Assembly (NCBI RefSeq): GCF_001561995.1
Contig: NZ_LLWC01000008.1
Span: forward strand, 186,001-250,000
Direction of reading: 5' to 3'
DNA length: 64,000 nt
From: Polycladidibacter hongkongensis
GTDB taxonomy: Bacteria > Pseudomonadota > Alphaproteobacteria > Rhizobiales > Stappiaceae
Shown: positions 8,741-17,910 of the stretch, piece by piece
Layout: each line of letters starts with the position of its first letter
How positions within the stretch are numbered: position 1 is the first letter of the stretch
Notes under the pieces: generated by a model
The model's database searches: none
Told to the model about the DNA's origin: nothing
What the model saw: only the letters and a program-made list of their open reading frames with translations
Made by a program: the position numbers and the translations under genes

Positions 8741-9724
8741 ATGCTAAAAGCTTTTGTCGGAGTTTTCATTGCATTCGTGCTGGCCGGTGCCGCTCTATTT
8801 CTGTTTGAGCCAGACAGCGCCCCCATCCCGCCCACTCAAATGCCGGAAATACAGATCGGCGAGGATGCCGACGCTTACTTAAACGCGCGCGAAGCAGCGG
8901 TTCCTGCCATCCGTCAAGGCCTGCAAAAGCAAATCATTTGGGCCGATCCAACGCAAAAAGACAAAACACGATATGCTGTTGTTTATCTGCACGGTTTTTC
9001 AGCCAGCAAAGAAGAAGCGCGCCCCTTTCCCGATATCATTGCCAAACAACTCGGTGCAAACCTCTTTTACACGCGCTTTAAAGGTCATGGCCGCACAGGC
9101 GCAGCTATGGCAACTGCCAGCGCGGAGGATTGGATGAATGATACGCTAGAATCTATAAAAATAGCTAATCATATCGGAAACGAAACAATTATTATTGCCT
9201 CATCTACTGGCGGCACACTTGCTTCATGGCTTGCGCTCCAACAGCAAATTCCCACCAACAACATCAAAGCATTAATCCTGCTCAGCCCTAACTATGCAAT
9301 CAATGCAGCCGGTGCTTCCCTACTTAGTAAGCCGCTCATACGTTCCGCTCTGCCTATCATATTGGGAGAAAACCGATCTTCCTCAGAAAACCCTAGTAAG
9401 GAAGAAGAACATGCATGGACGATCACCTATCCACTGCGCTCAACCTTCCCAATGGCCGAGCTTGTGGCATACTCTCGAGATCTCCCAGTACAGGACGCAA
9501 AAATCCCGGCACTGTTCATCTATTCAAAAGCAGATAAAACCGTTGATGCCGACGCAACCGACCAAGTCTATAACGCTTGGGGTGGATCAAAGCAGCGCAT
9601 TCTGATCACCAATAGCGAGCATAAGAACAGCCACCTTAATGTTGGAAAGCTAACGGCACCAAAAGCAACGAAGCCCATAGCGGCGCAAACACTCGATTGG
9701 CTCTCCACAATCGGCATCGAGTAG
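8741..9724 (+). CDS. Membrane-anchored alpha/beta hydrolase
   Basis: A 327-aa alpha/beta-fold hydrolase behind an N-terminal hydrophobic segment (MLKAFVGVFIAFVLAGAAL), so it is probably a membrane anchor or uncleaved signal. The oxyanion region is HGFSASKEE. The nucleophile elbow reads ASSTGG, in place of the usual G-x-S-x-G-G. The likely acid is in KADKTVDAD and the His in SEHKNSH. The start at 8741 has AGGG 9 nt upstream; an ATG at 8714 has no site. Substrate is unknown; carboxylesterase or lipase-like activity is inferred. It is a single gene divergent from ffh. Confidence 0.75.
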   Translation: MLKAFVGVFIAFVLAGAALFLFEPDSAPIPPTQMPEIQIGEDADAYLNAREAAVPAIRQGLQKQIIWADPTQKDKTRYAVVYLHGFSASKEEARPFPDIIAKQLGANLFYTRFKGHGRTGAAMATASAEDWMNDTLESIKIANHIGNETIIIASSTGGTLASWLALQQQIPTNNIKALILLSPNYAINAAGASLLSKPLIRSALPIILGENRSSSENPSKEEEHAWTITYPLRSTFPMAELVAYSRDLPVQDAKIPALFIYSKADKTVDADATDQVYNAWGGSKQRILITNSEHKNSHLNVGKLTAPKATKPIAAQTLDWLSTIGIE

Positions 9725-9726
9725 TC

Positions 9727-9752
9727 AAAAAAAAGGGGCGGTTTCCCGCCCT
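9727..9752 (-). terminator. Terminator downstream of the YggS-family gene
   Basis: On the minus strand AAGGGCGG, a short loop and CCGCCCC-TT are followed by eight T residues. It lies between two convergent genes and best serves the minus-strand one. Confidence 0.8.
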
Positions 9753-9781
9753 TCACCAGTATTCATAAGTCTACTAGAAGC

Positions 9782-10456
9782 CTAAGCGTAATCCCGCGCT
9801 CCAAAAATTGCAGAGCCAACGCGCACATGCGTTGCTCCATGCTGAATAGCAATCGGATAATCTGCCGACATCCCCATAGAAAGCAGCGGCAAATCATTCT
9901 CACGAGCGATTTTTTCCAGCAGCGCAAAGTGCATACCCGGCGCTTCATCAACTGGCGGGATACACATCAAGCCAGCGATATCCAAGCCCAGTTCATCCCG
10001 ACAAAAAGAGATAAACGCCGCCGTTTCCTTGGGAGCAATTCCCGCCTTCTGCTCTTCTTCGCCAGTGTTCACCTGAATAAACAGCTTTGGTGACTTGCTC
10101 TGTTTATCCATCTCTGTTTTCAAAGCCCGAGCGATTTTCTCTCGATCCACACTATGGATCACATCAAAAGTCGCAACAGCTTCCTTCGCCTTGTTAGATT
10201 GCAATGGCCCGATAAGATGCAGCTCAACACCGGAAAACTCCGCGCGAAGCTCATCCCACTTTTTCATCGCCTCTTGCACTTTATTTTCACCAAAGACACG
10301 CTGCCCTGCCAGCAAAACCGGGCGAATATCTTCTGCTGCAAATGTCTTAGATACGGCAATAAGCTGCGCAGCGCCTTTCATCCGCCCTGCTTCTTTCTCT
10401 GCCAAAGCAATAGCGCCGTTCACTTGCTCCAACCGGCTTTGTGCGCTGTCTGCCAT
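9782..10456 (-). CDS. YggS-family pyridoxal-phosphate-binding protein
   Basis: PLP homeostasis protein (PLPBP/YggS, COG0325) of 224 aa, a single TIM-barrel domain like the N-terminal domain of alanine racemase but without racemase activity. PLP would bind Lys37 in LIAVSKTF. Other conserved stretches are FGENKVQEA, HLIGPLQSNKAKEA and LSMGMSADYPIAI. AAGGAG precedes the ATG. It is transcribed away from leuS as a single gene with its own terminator. Confidence 0.95.
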   Translation of the reverse strand: MADSAQSRLEQVNGAIALAEKEAGRMKGAAQLIAVSKTFAAEDIRPVLLAGQRVFGENKVQEAMKKWDELRAEFSGVELHLIGPLQSNKAKEAVATFDVIHSVDREKIARALKTEMDKQSKSPKLFIQVNTGEEEQKAGIAPKETAAFISFCRDELGLDIAGLMCIPPVDEAPGMHFALLEKIARENDLPLLSMGMSADYPIAIQHGATHVRVGSAIFGARDYA

Positions 10457-10705
10457 GAAAAACTCCTTGGACTTATCCTGCCTGTTTGCCCATCACTGGC
10501 GCGGGACAAACCCAATTGCAAGCCTATTTTCCATAGACACAACCGCCCTCCTGCGTTTTCTCAATGGCAATGACGGTTTTTTCAAGCACAGAACGGCGTT
10601 TTACGTGCTTCCTGCCTTGACCAAGTGGCGAAATTCTGGTGACAGTCCTCTCAAGGAAAAGTGGCCTCATTGGCCCTGATGAAAACCAAAAGAATGGCGA
10701 ATTTT

Positions 10706-13318
10706 ATGGCGACGGAGCGTTACAACGCGCGCGAAACAGAAGCGCGCTGGCAAAAGGTCTGGAACGATAACAAGGTATTCACCTCGGACAACGATGATCC
10801 GCGGGAAAAATACTACGTGCTAGAGATGTTCCCCTACCCGTCAGGCCGTATTCACATGGGCCACGTGCGCAATTATGCCATGGGCGATGTAGTTGCCCGC
10901 TTCAAGCGTGCTTTGGGCTACAACGTGCTGCACCCTATGGGCTGGGACGCCTTCGGTATGCCTGCGGAAAACGCGGCAATGGAAAACGGCGGGCATCCAA
11001 AAACTTGGACCTACGAAAACATCGCGACCATGCGCGGTCAGCTGCAATCCATGGGTCTCTCGCTGGAGTGGGAACGCGAGTTCGCAACCTGCGATGAAGA
11101 TTACTATGCCCAACAGCAGCGCCTGTTCCTCGATTTCCTCAAGGCAGGCCTGATCTACCGTAAGAAATCAAAAGTTAACTGGGACCCAGTTGACATGACC
11201 GTACTTGCCAACGAGCAGGTGATAGATGGCAAGGGCTGGCGCTCTGGAGCTGTTGTTGAGCAAAAAGAACTCACCCAGTGGTTCTTCAAAATCTCCGAAT
11301 TCTCCGAGGACCTGCTGGAAGGGCTAGATACGCTAGACCGCTGGCCAGAAAAAGTACGCCTGATGCAGAAAAACTGGATCGGTCGCTCTGAAGGTCTCAA
11401 AGTACGCTTTGAACTGGTCGATGCCGCGCCAACCGGCGATACCGAGCTGGAGATTTTCACCACACGCCCGGATACGCTGTTTGGCGCCTCCTTCCTCGGC
11501 CTGTCTCCCGATCATCCTATCACGCAAAAACTGGCCGAAGACAACGAAGAACTGCAAGATTTCCTTGCGGAGTGCCGCAAGATCGGCACCACAGAAGAGG
11601 CCATTGAAACCGCAGAAAAACTTGGCTTTGACACCGGTTTGCGCGTAAAACACCCGCTGGATCCCTCTTGGGAATTGCCGGTGTATATCGCCAACTTCAT
11701 CCTGATGGATTACGGTACAGGCGCTATCTTTGCCTGTCCCGCGCACGATCAGCGCGATCTGGATTTTGCCCGCAAGTACGGCCTGGATGTCAAGCCGGTT
11801 GTTCTGCCAGAAGGCGGAGATGCACAAAGCTTCAAGGTTGAAAACGAAGCCTATACAGGTGATGGCTCGATCTTTAACTCTGGCTTCCTGACAGGCCTTT
11901 CTATCGCAGATGCTAAAAAAGCTGTGGCGGAAAAGCTCGCCGGGCAAGAGCTCGCAGGCAAACCGCAAGGTGAAACCGAGATCAATTATCGCCTGCGTGA
12001 TTGGGGGATTTCCCGTCAGCGCTACTGGGGCTGCCCGATCCCGATCATTCACTGCGATGATTGCGGCGTACAACATGCGCCAATCGAAAGCCTCCCTATC
12101 AAACTACCAGAAGATGTCAGCTTTGACCGTCCGGGCAACCCGCTGGATCGCCATCCTACTTGGGGCCAAACCACCTGCCCATGCTGCGGCAAGGAAGCGA
12201 AACGCGAAACCGACACGATGGACACCTTCGTAGATTCCTCGTGGTACTTCGCGCGCTTCACTGATCCTAAAAACAGCAATCCAACGGATCCCAAAGCAGC
12301 GAATGCCTGGCTGCCTGTAGATCAATATATTGGCGGCATCGAGCATGCTATTCTGCACCTGCTCTATTCCCGCTTCTTCACCCGTGCTATGCAGATCACT
12401 GGCCACTTGGATTTGAAAGAGCCATTCAAGGGCCTGTTCACCCAAGGCATGGTCAATCATGAAACTTACAAGGCTTCCTCCGATGGGCGCTGGGTTTCGC
12501 CTGCTGATATTACCATCGAAGAAAGCGAGGCGGGCCGCATTGCGACTTTGCTAACAACCGGCGAACCTGTCGCCATCGGTGCCATCGAAAAGATGTCAAA
12601 GTCCAAGAAAAACGTCGTGGACCCGACCGACATCATCGACACTTACGGCGCAGATACAGCGCGCTGGTTTGTGCTGTCTGATAGCCCGCCAGAGCGTGAT
12701 ATCATCTGGACAGAAGAAGGTGTTTTGGGCGCTTGGCGCCACGTTCAGCGCGTTTACCGCATTATCGGTGAAGTCGCTGAAAAATCGCGGGCAACAAGCA
12801 AACCAGAAACCTTCGGAGATGATGCCACCGCTCTGCGGCGCGTCTCCCATAAAACCTTGTCGGCAATCACAAAGGATTTCGACGGGCTGGGCTTCAACCG
12901 CGCTGTAGCGCGCCTCTACGAGTTCACCAACGCTGTGTCCAAAGCTCTACAGGCAGATCTCAGCAAGCCGGATATGGCCTTTGCTCTGCGTGAGGCAGCT
13001 CAGTTTATGTTGGTAATGATGAGCCCGATTACGCCGCACCTTGCAGAAGAATGCTGGACAATGCTGGGGCACGAAGGCTTGATTTCACAAAGCTCATGGC
13101 CGGCACTGGAAGAGGCGCTGCTTGTCGAAAACACCATCACGCTGCCAATCCAGATCAACGGAAAGAAAAAAGGTGAGCTAACAGTTGCAAGAACCTCTTC
13201 CAAAGAAGAGGTAGAAGCGGCTACTCTGGCACACGCAGCGGTGCAAAATGCTTTGGATGGCAAAGAGCCCCGCAAAATTATTGTGGTACCCCAGAGGATT
13301 GTTAATGTCGTTGTTTAA
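10706..13318 (+). CDS. leuS: Leucyl-tRNA synthetase
   Basis: Charges tRNA-Leu with leucine. This class Ia synthetase is 870 aa from the start used here ([15 protein letters not shown]); in-frame ATGs at 10661, 10679 and 10694 are less likely. The HIGH motif is HMGH at 50-53, the zinc-like cysteines CDDCG and CPCCG follow, and KMSKS reads KMSKSKKN. The CP1 editing domain ([26 protein letters not shown]) is intact. lptE starts 14 nt before the leuS stop, so leuS-lptE-holA form an operon, an arrangement seen across alphaproteobacteria. Confidence 0.97.
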   Translation: MATERYNARETEARWQKVWNDNKVFTSDNDDPREKYYVLEMFPYPSGRIHMGHVRNYAMGDVVARFKRALGYNVLHPMGWDAFGMPAENAAMENGGHPKTWTYENIATMRGQLQSMGLSLEWEREFATCDEDYYAQQQRLFLDFLKAGLIYRKKSKVNWDPVDMTVLANEQVIDGKGWRSGAVVEQKELTQWFFKISEFSEDLLEGLDTLDRWPEKVRLMQKNWIGRSEGLKVRFELVDAAPTGDTELEIFTTRPDTLFGASFLGLSPDHPITQKLAEDNEELQDFLAECRKIGTTEEAIETAEKLGFDTGLRVKHPLDPSWELPVYIANFILMDYGTGAIFACPAHDQRDLDFARKYGLDVKPVVLPEGGDAQSFKVENEAYTGDGSIFNSGFLTGLSIADAKKAVAEKLAGQELAGKPQGETEINYRLRDWGISRQRYWGCPIPIIHCDDCGVQHAPIESLPIKLPEDVSFDRPGNPLDRHPTWGQTTCPCCGKEAKRETDTMDTFVDSSWYFARFTDPKNSNPTDPKAANAWLPVDQYIGGIEHAILHLLYSRFFTRAMQITGHLDLKEPFKGLFTQGMVNHETYKASSDGRWVSPADITIEESEAGRIATLLTTGEPVAIGAIEKMSKSKKNVVDPTDIIDTYGADTARWFVLSDSPPERDIIWTEEGVLGAWRHVQRVYRIIGEVAEKSRATSKPETFGDDATALRRVSHKTLSAITKDFDGLGFNRAVARLYEFTNAVSKALQADLSKPDMAFALREAAQFMLVMMSPITPHLAEECWTMLGHEGLISQSSWPALEEALLVENTITLPIQINGKKKGELTVARTSSKEEVEAATLAHAAVQNALDGKEPRKIIVVPQRIVNVVV

Positions 13319-13898
13319 TCGACTTTACCAGAACACTAAAAGCAACCGCCGGGCCATGCTCGGCGGCGCTGCCGTAATTGTTTGCGCGCTTGCAGTTTCA
13401 GCATGTCAAATGCGCCCACTCTACGGCTCATTGCCATCTACATCGACGAATGGCGCCCAGCATGAGGCAGTACAGGATATGCTAGCCGCAACTGACATCA
13501 GCATTTCCAGCTATGGAAGCAGTCAGGATGTCAGCCGCGCATCGCAGTACATGCGCAACCAGTTGATTTATGGGTTCAATCGCGGCGCACAGCAGCCCTT
13601 ACCCAAGTTCAAGCTTGAAATCATCGCGGACAAGACACTCAGTGAAGTTGGTATTGAAAACCTTGCTGACGTCCCATCAGCATATAACCTGACAATCAAT
13701 ACTACTTTCACACTCTCGAATATAGAAAGCGGCAAGTCTCTCTATCTTGGTCGTTCTTTCGCTTCTGCGTCCTTTGATTTCTCTAACCAGCGTTTTGCAA
13801 ATACTCGCGCAGAACGAGATGCGGAGAACCGCGCTGCCGATATGGTTGCAGAAGATATTCAGGCTCGCATTGCAGCTTACTTTGCCACGCATCCCTAA
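13305..13898 (+). CDS. lptE: LPS-assembly lipoprotein LptE
   Basis: Outer-membrane lipoprotein of 197 aa that plugs LptD and helps insert lipopolysaccharide. The start at 13305 has AGAGGA 7 nt upstream and overlaps the end of leuS by 14 nt. A lipoprotein signal is clear: hydrophobic residues 19-30 and the lipobox VSAC with Cys34 as the lipidation site. The sequence after it (MRPLYGS) matches the start of alphaproteobacterial LptE. The position between leuS and holA supports the call, because the protein sequence itself evolves fast. Confidence 0.88.
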   Translation: MSLFNRLYQNTKSNRRAMLGGAAVIVCALAVSACQMRPLYGSLPSTSTNGAQHEAVQDMLAATDISISSYGSSQDVSRASQYMRNQLIYGFNRGAQQPLPKFKLEIIADKTLSEVGIENLADVPSAYNLTINTTFTLSNIESGKSLYLGRSFASASFDFSNQRFANTRAERDAENRAADMVAEDIQARIAAYFATHP

Positions 13899-13910
13899 AG
13901 GATTTGGCTC

Positions 13911-14957
13911 ATGGTCGCTTTAAAAGCCGCAGAGATCGAGCGCTTTCTTTCAAGTCCACCAACCTCAGTTAACCTTATATTGGTTTACGGGCCAGATACA
14001 GGTTTGGTGAATGAGCGCGCACAGCGGCTCATCAACAGCGCGGCAGATGAAAACAGCGATCCATTTTCGCAGATAAAGCTCGACAGCGCAGATATTGCTG
14101 GAGACGCAAATCGCCTAATTGATGAAGCCCTCACTATTCCGCTGTTTGGTGGACGGCGGACCATATGGCTCCGCGACAACGGTGGCAAACAAACAATGAA
14201 CGCAGTCGAGCCTCTTCTGGCAAACCAGAATTATGAGGCTCTCGTTGTCATTGAGGCAGGTGATCTCAAAAAGACGAGCGCACTGCGAAAAAAAATAGAA
14301 GCCAGCAAATCAGCTTATGCCGTGCCATGCTTCGCCGACACAGAGCGTGATCTTGATCGCCTTATCGATGAAGAAACCCATTCCATGGGCCTGCAGATTT
14401 CCAAGGAAGCGCGTATGGGCCTGCACAGCCTTCTTGGGGCAGATCGAATGGCCAGCCGCGGCGAGCTCCGCAAGCTGTGCCTATATGCCATGAATGCGCA
14501 ACGCGTCGAGCTGCATCACGTTGAAGAAATCATCGGTGATGCCTCTGCATTTGCCATGGATGAGTTAATTGATGCCGCCTCATGTGGTGATACAAAAACA
14601 CTGGACCATGGATTGGAACGCCTTGCCCAAAGCGGCATAGATGCAGGCGTGATCGCCAATCAGGCTTTAAAACACTTTCAGTTTTTGCACCAAAGTCGTC
14701 TGGCTGTCGAGGCCGGTAGGTCATCAGATGATATCATCAGCTCTGTTCGCCCTCCGATTTTCTGGAAGCGTAAACGCCTTGTTAGCCAACAGCTTAGTAT
14801 ATGGGATACAAGCAGGCTCGAACGCGCCCTTGTCAGGCTGGAGGAAGCCGTGGCAAAAGCACGGTTGAGCGGCCCTGTCCTCAGCCGCTCTATTGTTTCG
14901 CACGTGCTTCTTGCCATTTCTCAGGTTGCATCCCACGCCTCAAAAACGCGCAGGTAA
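13911..14957 (+). CDS. holA: DNA polymerase III delta subunit
   Basis: Clamp-loader subunit that opens the beta sliding clamp; 348 aa. The AAA+-like fold without a working P-loop fits (LILVYGPDTGLVNERAQRL at the start, then LFGGRRTIWLRD, and a C-terminal collar region). AAGGAT precedes the ATG, 12 bp after lptE. The order leuS-lptE-holA is typical. It converges with the next gene at only 1 bp distance, leaving no room for a separate terminator. Confidence 0.93.
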   Translation: MVALKAAEIERFLSSPPTSVNLILVYGPDTGLVNERAQRLINSAADENSDPFSQIKLDSADIAGDANRLIDEALTIPLFGGRRTIWLRDNGGKQTMNAVEPLLANQNYEALVVIEAGDLKKTSALRKKIEASKSAYAVPCFADTERDLDRLIDEETHSMGLQISKEARMGLHSLLGADRMASRGELRKLCLYAMNAQRVELHHVEEIIGDASAFAMDELIDAASCGDTKTLDHGLERLAQSGIDAGVIANQALKHFQFLHQSRLAVEAGRSSDDIISSVRPPIFWKRKRLVSQQLSIWDTSRLERALVRLEEAVAKARLSGPVLSRSIVSHVLLAISQVASHASKTRR

Positions 14958-14958
14958 A

Positions 14959-15303
14959 CTAGCCGTCCTGCGGATCATCGGCATTTTCTTCTTCCCCCGC
15001 TAGCACTATCTCTAGGATTTTGAGATGAGGATCTTGCTCAAAATCTTCGTGTAGCCACAATTCAAATGCCGGAATATTTTCTAGCTGCGCTGGTTGAACA
15101 AAGTTATTTGTATCAGCCGTACCCATCACAAAAGCGGGTGTAATGCGCACGTCAAACACTTGTAGCTCGACATTCCCAACGGTCTCTCCCCAAGGCTGAC
15201 CATCCTCACCCCAAGTATATGATGTGCCTGTTACATCGGTAAGGCGAATGCTCCTTACCCAGTTTTCAGCATCATCTCCACGTAGTACTCGTAGCTGTAT
15301 CAT
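14959..15303 (-). CDS. Hypothetical protein, 114 aa
   Basis: I do not recognise this protein. From the start at 15303 (AAGGAA upstream) it has 114 residues, an acidic C-terminus (GEEENADDPQDG), no signal peptide and no membrane segment. It looks soluble and beta-rich (VRSIRLTDVTGTSYTW, VELQVFDVRITPAFV). It lies between holA and the parAB pair, with the parB terminator overlapping the region just upstream of it. Confidence 0.6.
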   Translation of the reverse strand: MIQLRVLRGDDAENWVRSIRLTDVTGTSYTWGEDGQPWGETVGNVELQVFDVRITPAFVMGTADTNNFVQPAQLENIPAFELWLHEDFEQDPHLKILEIVLAGEEENADDPQDG

Positions 15304-15345
15304 TGTGCTTTCCTTTGCTTTGAACAAAAGGCAGACGCAAGACGA

Positions 15346-15380
15346 CAAAAAACCGTGATACCCTTTCAGGTAGCACGGTT
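15346..15380 (-). terminator. Rho-independent terminator of parAB
   Basis: The AACCGTG-x-TACC stem with a 6-nt loop (15351-15380) is followed on the minus strand by six T residues, 34 bp after parB. Confidence 0.85.
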
Positions 15381-15413
15381 ATCAAAAGCTGAAACTAGAC
15401 GAAGCGGTGGAGC

Positions 15414-16310
15414 CTAGTTTTGTATTCCCAATAGACGGCAGACCTCATCCAGCTGTTCAACATTGGCGTACTTGATTTTAAGCTCTCCTGAGCCTTTTTC
15501 TGTTTTATGCGCAATATTGACCTTCAAACCCAAACCGTCGGCCAGACGCTTCTCCAAAGCCCGCGTATCAGCGTCTTTTTCGGGTTTTGGTGCTGCTGGC
15601 TTCTTCTCTAGTATAGAAGGGTCTTGCGCGATTTTTTCCACATCACGAACAGTAAGTCCCTTTTCCACGATCAAATCAGCCAATGCCGCCGGATCATCGA
15701 CTGTAATCAAGGCCCGCGCATGCCCAGCCGTAATCAAGCCTTCTGCAAGATAATCTTTCACAGAGTTTGGCAGCTTCAAAAGGCGCAGTGTGTTTGCTAC
15801 GTGGGAGCGGCTCTTGCCTATAACTTTTGAAAGCTCGACCTGACTATAAGAAAACTCTTCGATCAGCTGATCGTAGCCAAGCGCTTCTTCAATCGGGTTC
15901 AAATCCGCGCGCTGGACATTTTCAATAATTGCAAGCTCAAGCGCTTCTTGGTCGGTTACCTCACGCACGATAACTGGCGCCTCATGTAAGCCAGCTTTCT
16001 GCGCAGCGCGCCAACGTCGCTCTCCCGCAATTATCTCGAAATGTCCCGGCATACCCGGATTGGGACGTACCAAAATCGGCTGGACAATCCCCTTTTCTCT
16101 CACCGAATCTGTCAGCGCGCTAAGATCCGCCTCGACAAAGGATTTGCGAGGGTTACGAGGATTGGGCCGCAAATGTTCAATAGGCACTTTACGCGTATCA
16201 CGGGGCCGCTCGGCAGTTGTCATCGGCTCGGTATTTACATCGCCAATCAGCGCTGCTAACCCACGGCCAAGGCGCTTATTACTTCTGCCCGCTTCCTCGT
16301 TTTTCGCCAT
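15414..16310 (-). CDS. parB: Chromosome-partitioning protein ParB
   Basis: Binds parS, spreads as a CTP-dependent clamp and drives origin segregation with ParA. The 298-aa protein starts with the ParA-stimulating motif KRLGRGLAALIGD (12-24). The CTP-binding box GERRWR is at 96-101, the helix-turn-helix at about 156-180 (SQVELSKVIGKSRSHVANTL), and a C-terminal dimerisation domain ends the protein. AGGTGG precedes the ATG. Four parS-like sites lie 1.5-5.2 kb upstream in this window, its expected targets. Confidence 0.97.
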   Translation of the reverse strand: MAKNEEAGRSNKRLGRGLAALIGDVNTEPMTTAERPRDTRKVPIEHLRPNPRNPRKSFVEADLSALTDSVREKGIVQPILVRPNPGMPGHFEIIAGERRWRAAQKAGLHEAPVIVREVTDQEALELAIIENVQRADLNPIEEALGYDQLIEEFSYSQVELSKVIGKSRSHVANTLRLLKLPNSVKDYLAEGLITAGHARALITVDDPAALADLIVEKGLTVRDVEKIAQDPSILEKKPAAPKPEKDADTRALEKRLADGLGLKVNIAHKTEKGSGELKIKYANVEQLDEVCRLLGIQN

Positions 16311-16405
16311 TTTAAAACCACCTATTATTGTTGTTTAAGGCGCACTCAAATATCGCGGCGTACCTGCGACGCGACAAATCCCGTCAATTGATTGCAGAGC
16401 AGACT

Positions 16406-17233
16406 TTACGCCGCTGCTGTGCGCATGTCACGCTCACGCTGAATGATTTCCGAAGCTAATCGCAAATACGCCTGCGACCCAGAGCACTTTAGATCATAGA
16501 GTAAAGCCGGTTTTCCATAGCTCGGCGCTTCGGAAACACGTACATTTCGCGGAATAACCGTATCATAAACGGTGTCTCCCATTGTATCGCGCACATCCTG
16601 AACCACCTGCTCGGAGAGATTATTTCGGCTATCGTACATCGTCAAAACGATACCGTGAATGCTCAGTTCCGGATTAAGCGAATGCTTCACTTGCTCCACG
16701 GTGTTTAACAACTGGCTTAAGCCCTCAAGCGCAAAAAACTCGCATTGCAGCGGAACAAGAATGCTGTGCGATGCACTAAGAGCATTGATGGTCAACAAGT
16801 TCAGCGAAGGTGGACAATCAAGCAGGATATAGGAAAAACCTTCCTCCCCAGCCATCTGGCTTGTCTTGATCAAACCCGTGATCGCATTGCGCATACGGAA
16901 TGTCCGATCAGCTGCACCAGAGATTTCCAGCTCGACACCCAGCAAATCCATAGTGGAAGGAGCCACCCAAAGGCGAGGCACAGCCGTTTCCATCACCGCT
17001 TGCTCAAGGCTGCAATCAGCGCACATGACATCATAGGTCGAAAATTCGCGATCTTGTCGCTCAATTCCCAAACCTGTAGAGGCGTTACCCTGCGGATCAA
17101 GATCAATGATTAATACACGCTCGCCTATTGCGGCCAGCGCAGTTCCTAAATTAATTGCAGTCGTTGTTTTACCAACACCACCCTTTTGGTTAGCAATGGT
17201 AAGAACACGCGGAGACTGTGGTAGTATGCTCAT
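16406..17233 (-). CDS. parA: Chromosome-partitioning ATPase ParA
   Basis: ParA/Soj ATPase of 275 aa that moves ParB-parS complexes. The deviant Walker A motif NQKGGVGKTTTAIN (15-28) holds both signature lysines (Lys17 and Lys22). Walker A' (LIIDLDPQGNASTGL) and Walker B (ILLDCPPSLNLLTINAL) are intact. It follows rsmG by 11 bp and precedes parB by 95 bp, so mnmG-rsmG-parA-parB is likely one transcription unit. Confidence 0.97.
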   Translation of the reverse strand: MSILPQSPRVLTIANQKGGVGKTTTAINLGTALAAIGERVLIIDLDPQGNASTGLGIERQDREFSTYDVMCADCSLEQAVMETAVPRLWVAPSTMDLLGVELEISGAADRTFRMRNAITGLIKTSQMAGEEGFSYILLDCPPSLNLLTINALSASHSILVPLQCEFFALEGLSQLLNTVEQVKHSLNPELSIHGIVLTMYDSRNNLSEQVVQDVRDTMGDTVYDTVIPRNVRVSEAPSYGKPALLYDLKCSGSQAYLRLASEIIQRERDMRTAAA

Positions 17234-17244
17234 CCGACAAACCT

Positions 17245-17910
17245 CTACTTGGTTGCGCGCACGTCCATCCGATCAATTATCAAAACGCGGCTAAGCGGAT
17301 CTATGAGGCTCTTGTTTTCTATCAGATTGAGCTCATAGAATGCAGAGGCCTCTGCGACCTCACGCTCAAAATCTTTGCCTTTGTGGAAAACAGCTTTTGC
17401 TCCACGAGAGATAAACGCATGTGAAAAATCACAGAGCATTATCAAGTTTGCGAGTGCTCTTGCGGATACTCCGTCGATAGGATCTTGCCAGCCTTCTGTG
17501 ACGGATTCAATGCGGCCAGCATGAACCATAACATTTGTGCCTGTTTCTCTGGCAACGGTACGTAAAAAAGCGGCCTTACGCTGATTGCTTTCAACCAGAT
17601 GCACGCAAGCCCCCTCTTTACCTTTAAGGAGTATAGCAGTCACAAGCCCCGGAAACCCTGCCCCGCTGCCAAAATCAATCCACCGGAGCGCTTCCGGCAT
17701 TGCACGCTGGATCTGCATTGAGTCAGCGATGTGCCGAAGCCAAATCTCGCCCATCGTCGAAGGCGCAATCAAATTCTGGGCAGGTTGCCATTTCCGAACC
17801 AACCCAACATAGGTTGCTAGGTCTGAAAACGTTTCACGTGAAACATCCGGGTATAATTTCTGGACAACTTCAATCTGCGTATCATCATCCTGCGCAAAAT
17901 CACTAGTCAT
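17245..17910 (-). CDS. rsmG: 16S rRNA (guanine527-N7)-methyltransferase
   Basis: GidB/RsmG methylates G527 of 16S rRNA; loss is a known route to low-level streptomycin resistance. The 221-aa protein has the SAM-binding motif DFGSGAGFPGLVTAILL. It starts at the base following the mnmG stop. Its residues VSRET are encoded by a perfect parS palindrome (17831-17844), so the gene carries a segregation site inside its coding sequence. Confidence 0.96.
   Translation of the reverse strand: MTSDFAQDDDTQIEVVQKLYPDVSRETFSDLATYVGLVRKWQPAQNLIAPSTMGEIWLRHIADSMQIQRAMPEALRWIDFGSGAGFPGLVTAILLKGKEGACVHLVESNQRKAAFLRTVARETGTNVMVHAGRIESVTEGWQDPIDGVSARALANLIMLCDFSHAFISRGAKAVFHKGKDFEREVAEASAFYELNLIENKSLIDPLSRVLIIDRMDVRATK
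17831..17844. other. parS site 1 (perfect palindrome) inside rsmG
   Basis: GTTTCACGTGAAAC, the core of the ParB-binding consensus TGTTTCACGTGAAACA, within rsmG and 1.5 kb from parB. Confidence 0.92.

Noticed and set aside
11333-12076. Minus-strand open frame of 247 codons within leuS
   Set aside because: A shadow of leuS, which has intact HIGH, editing and KMSKS motifs.
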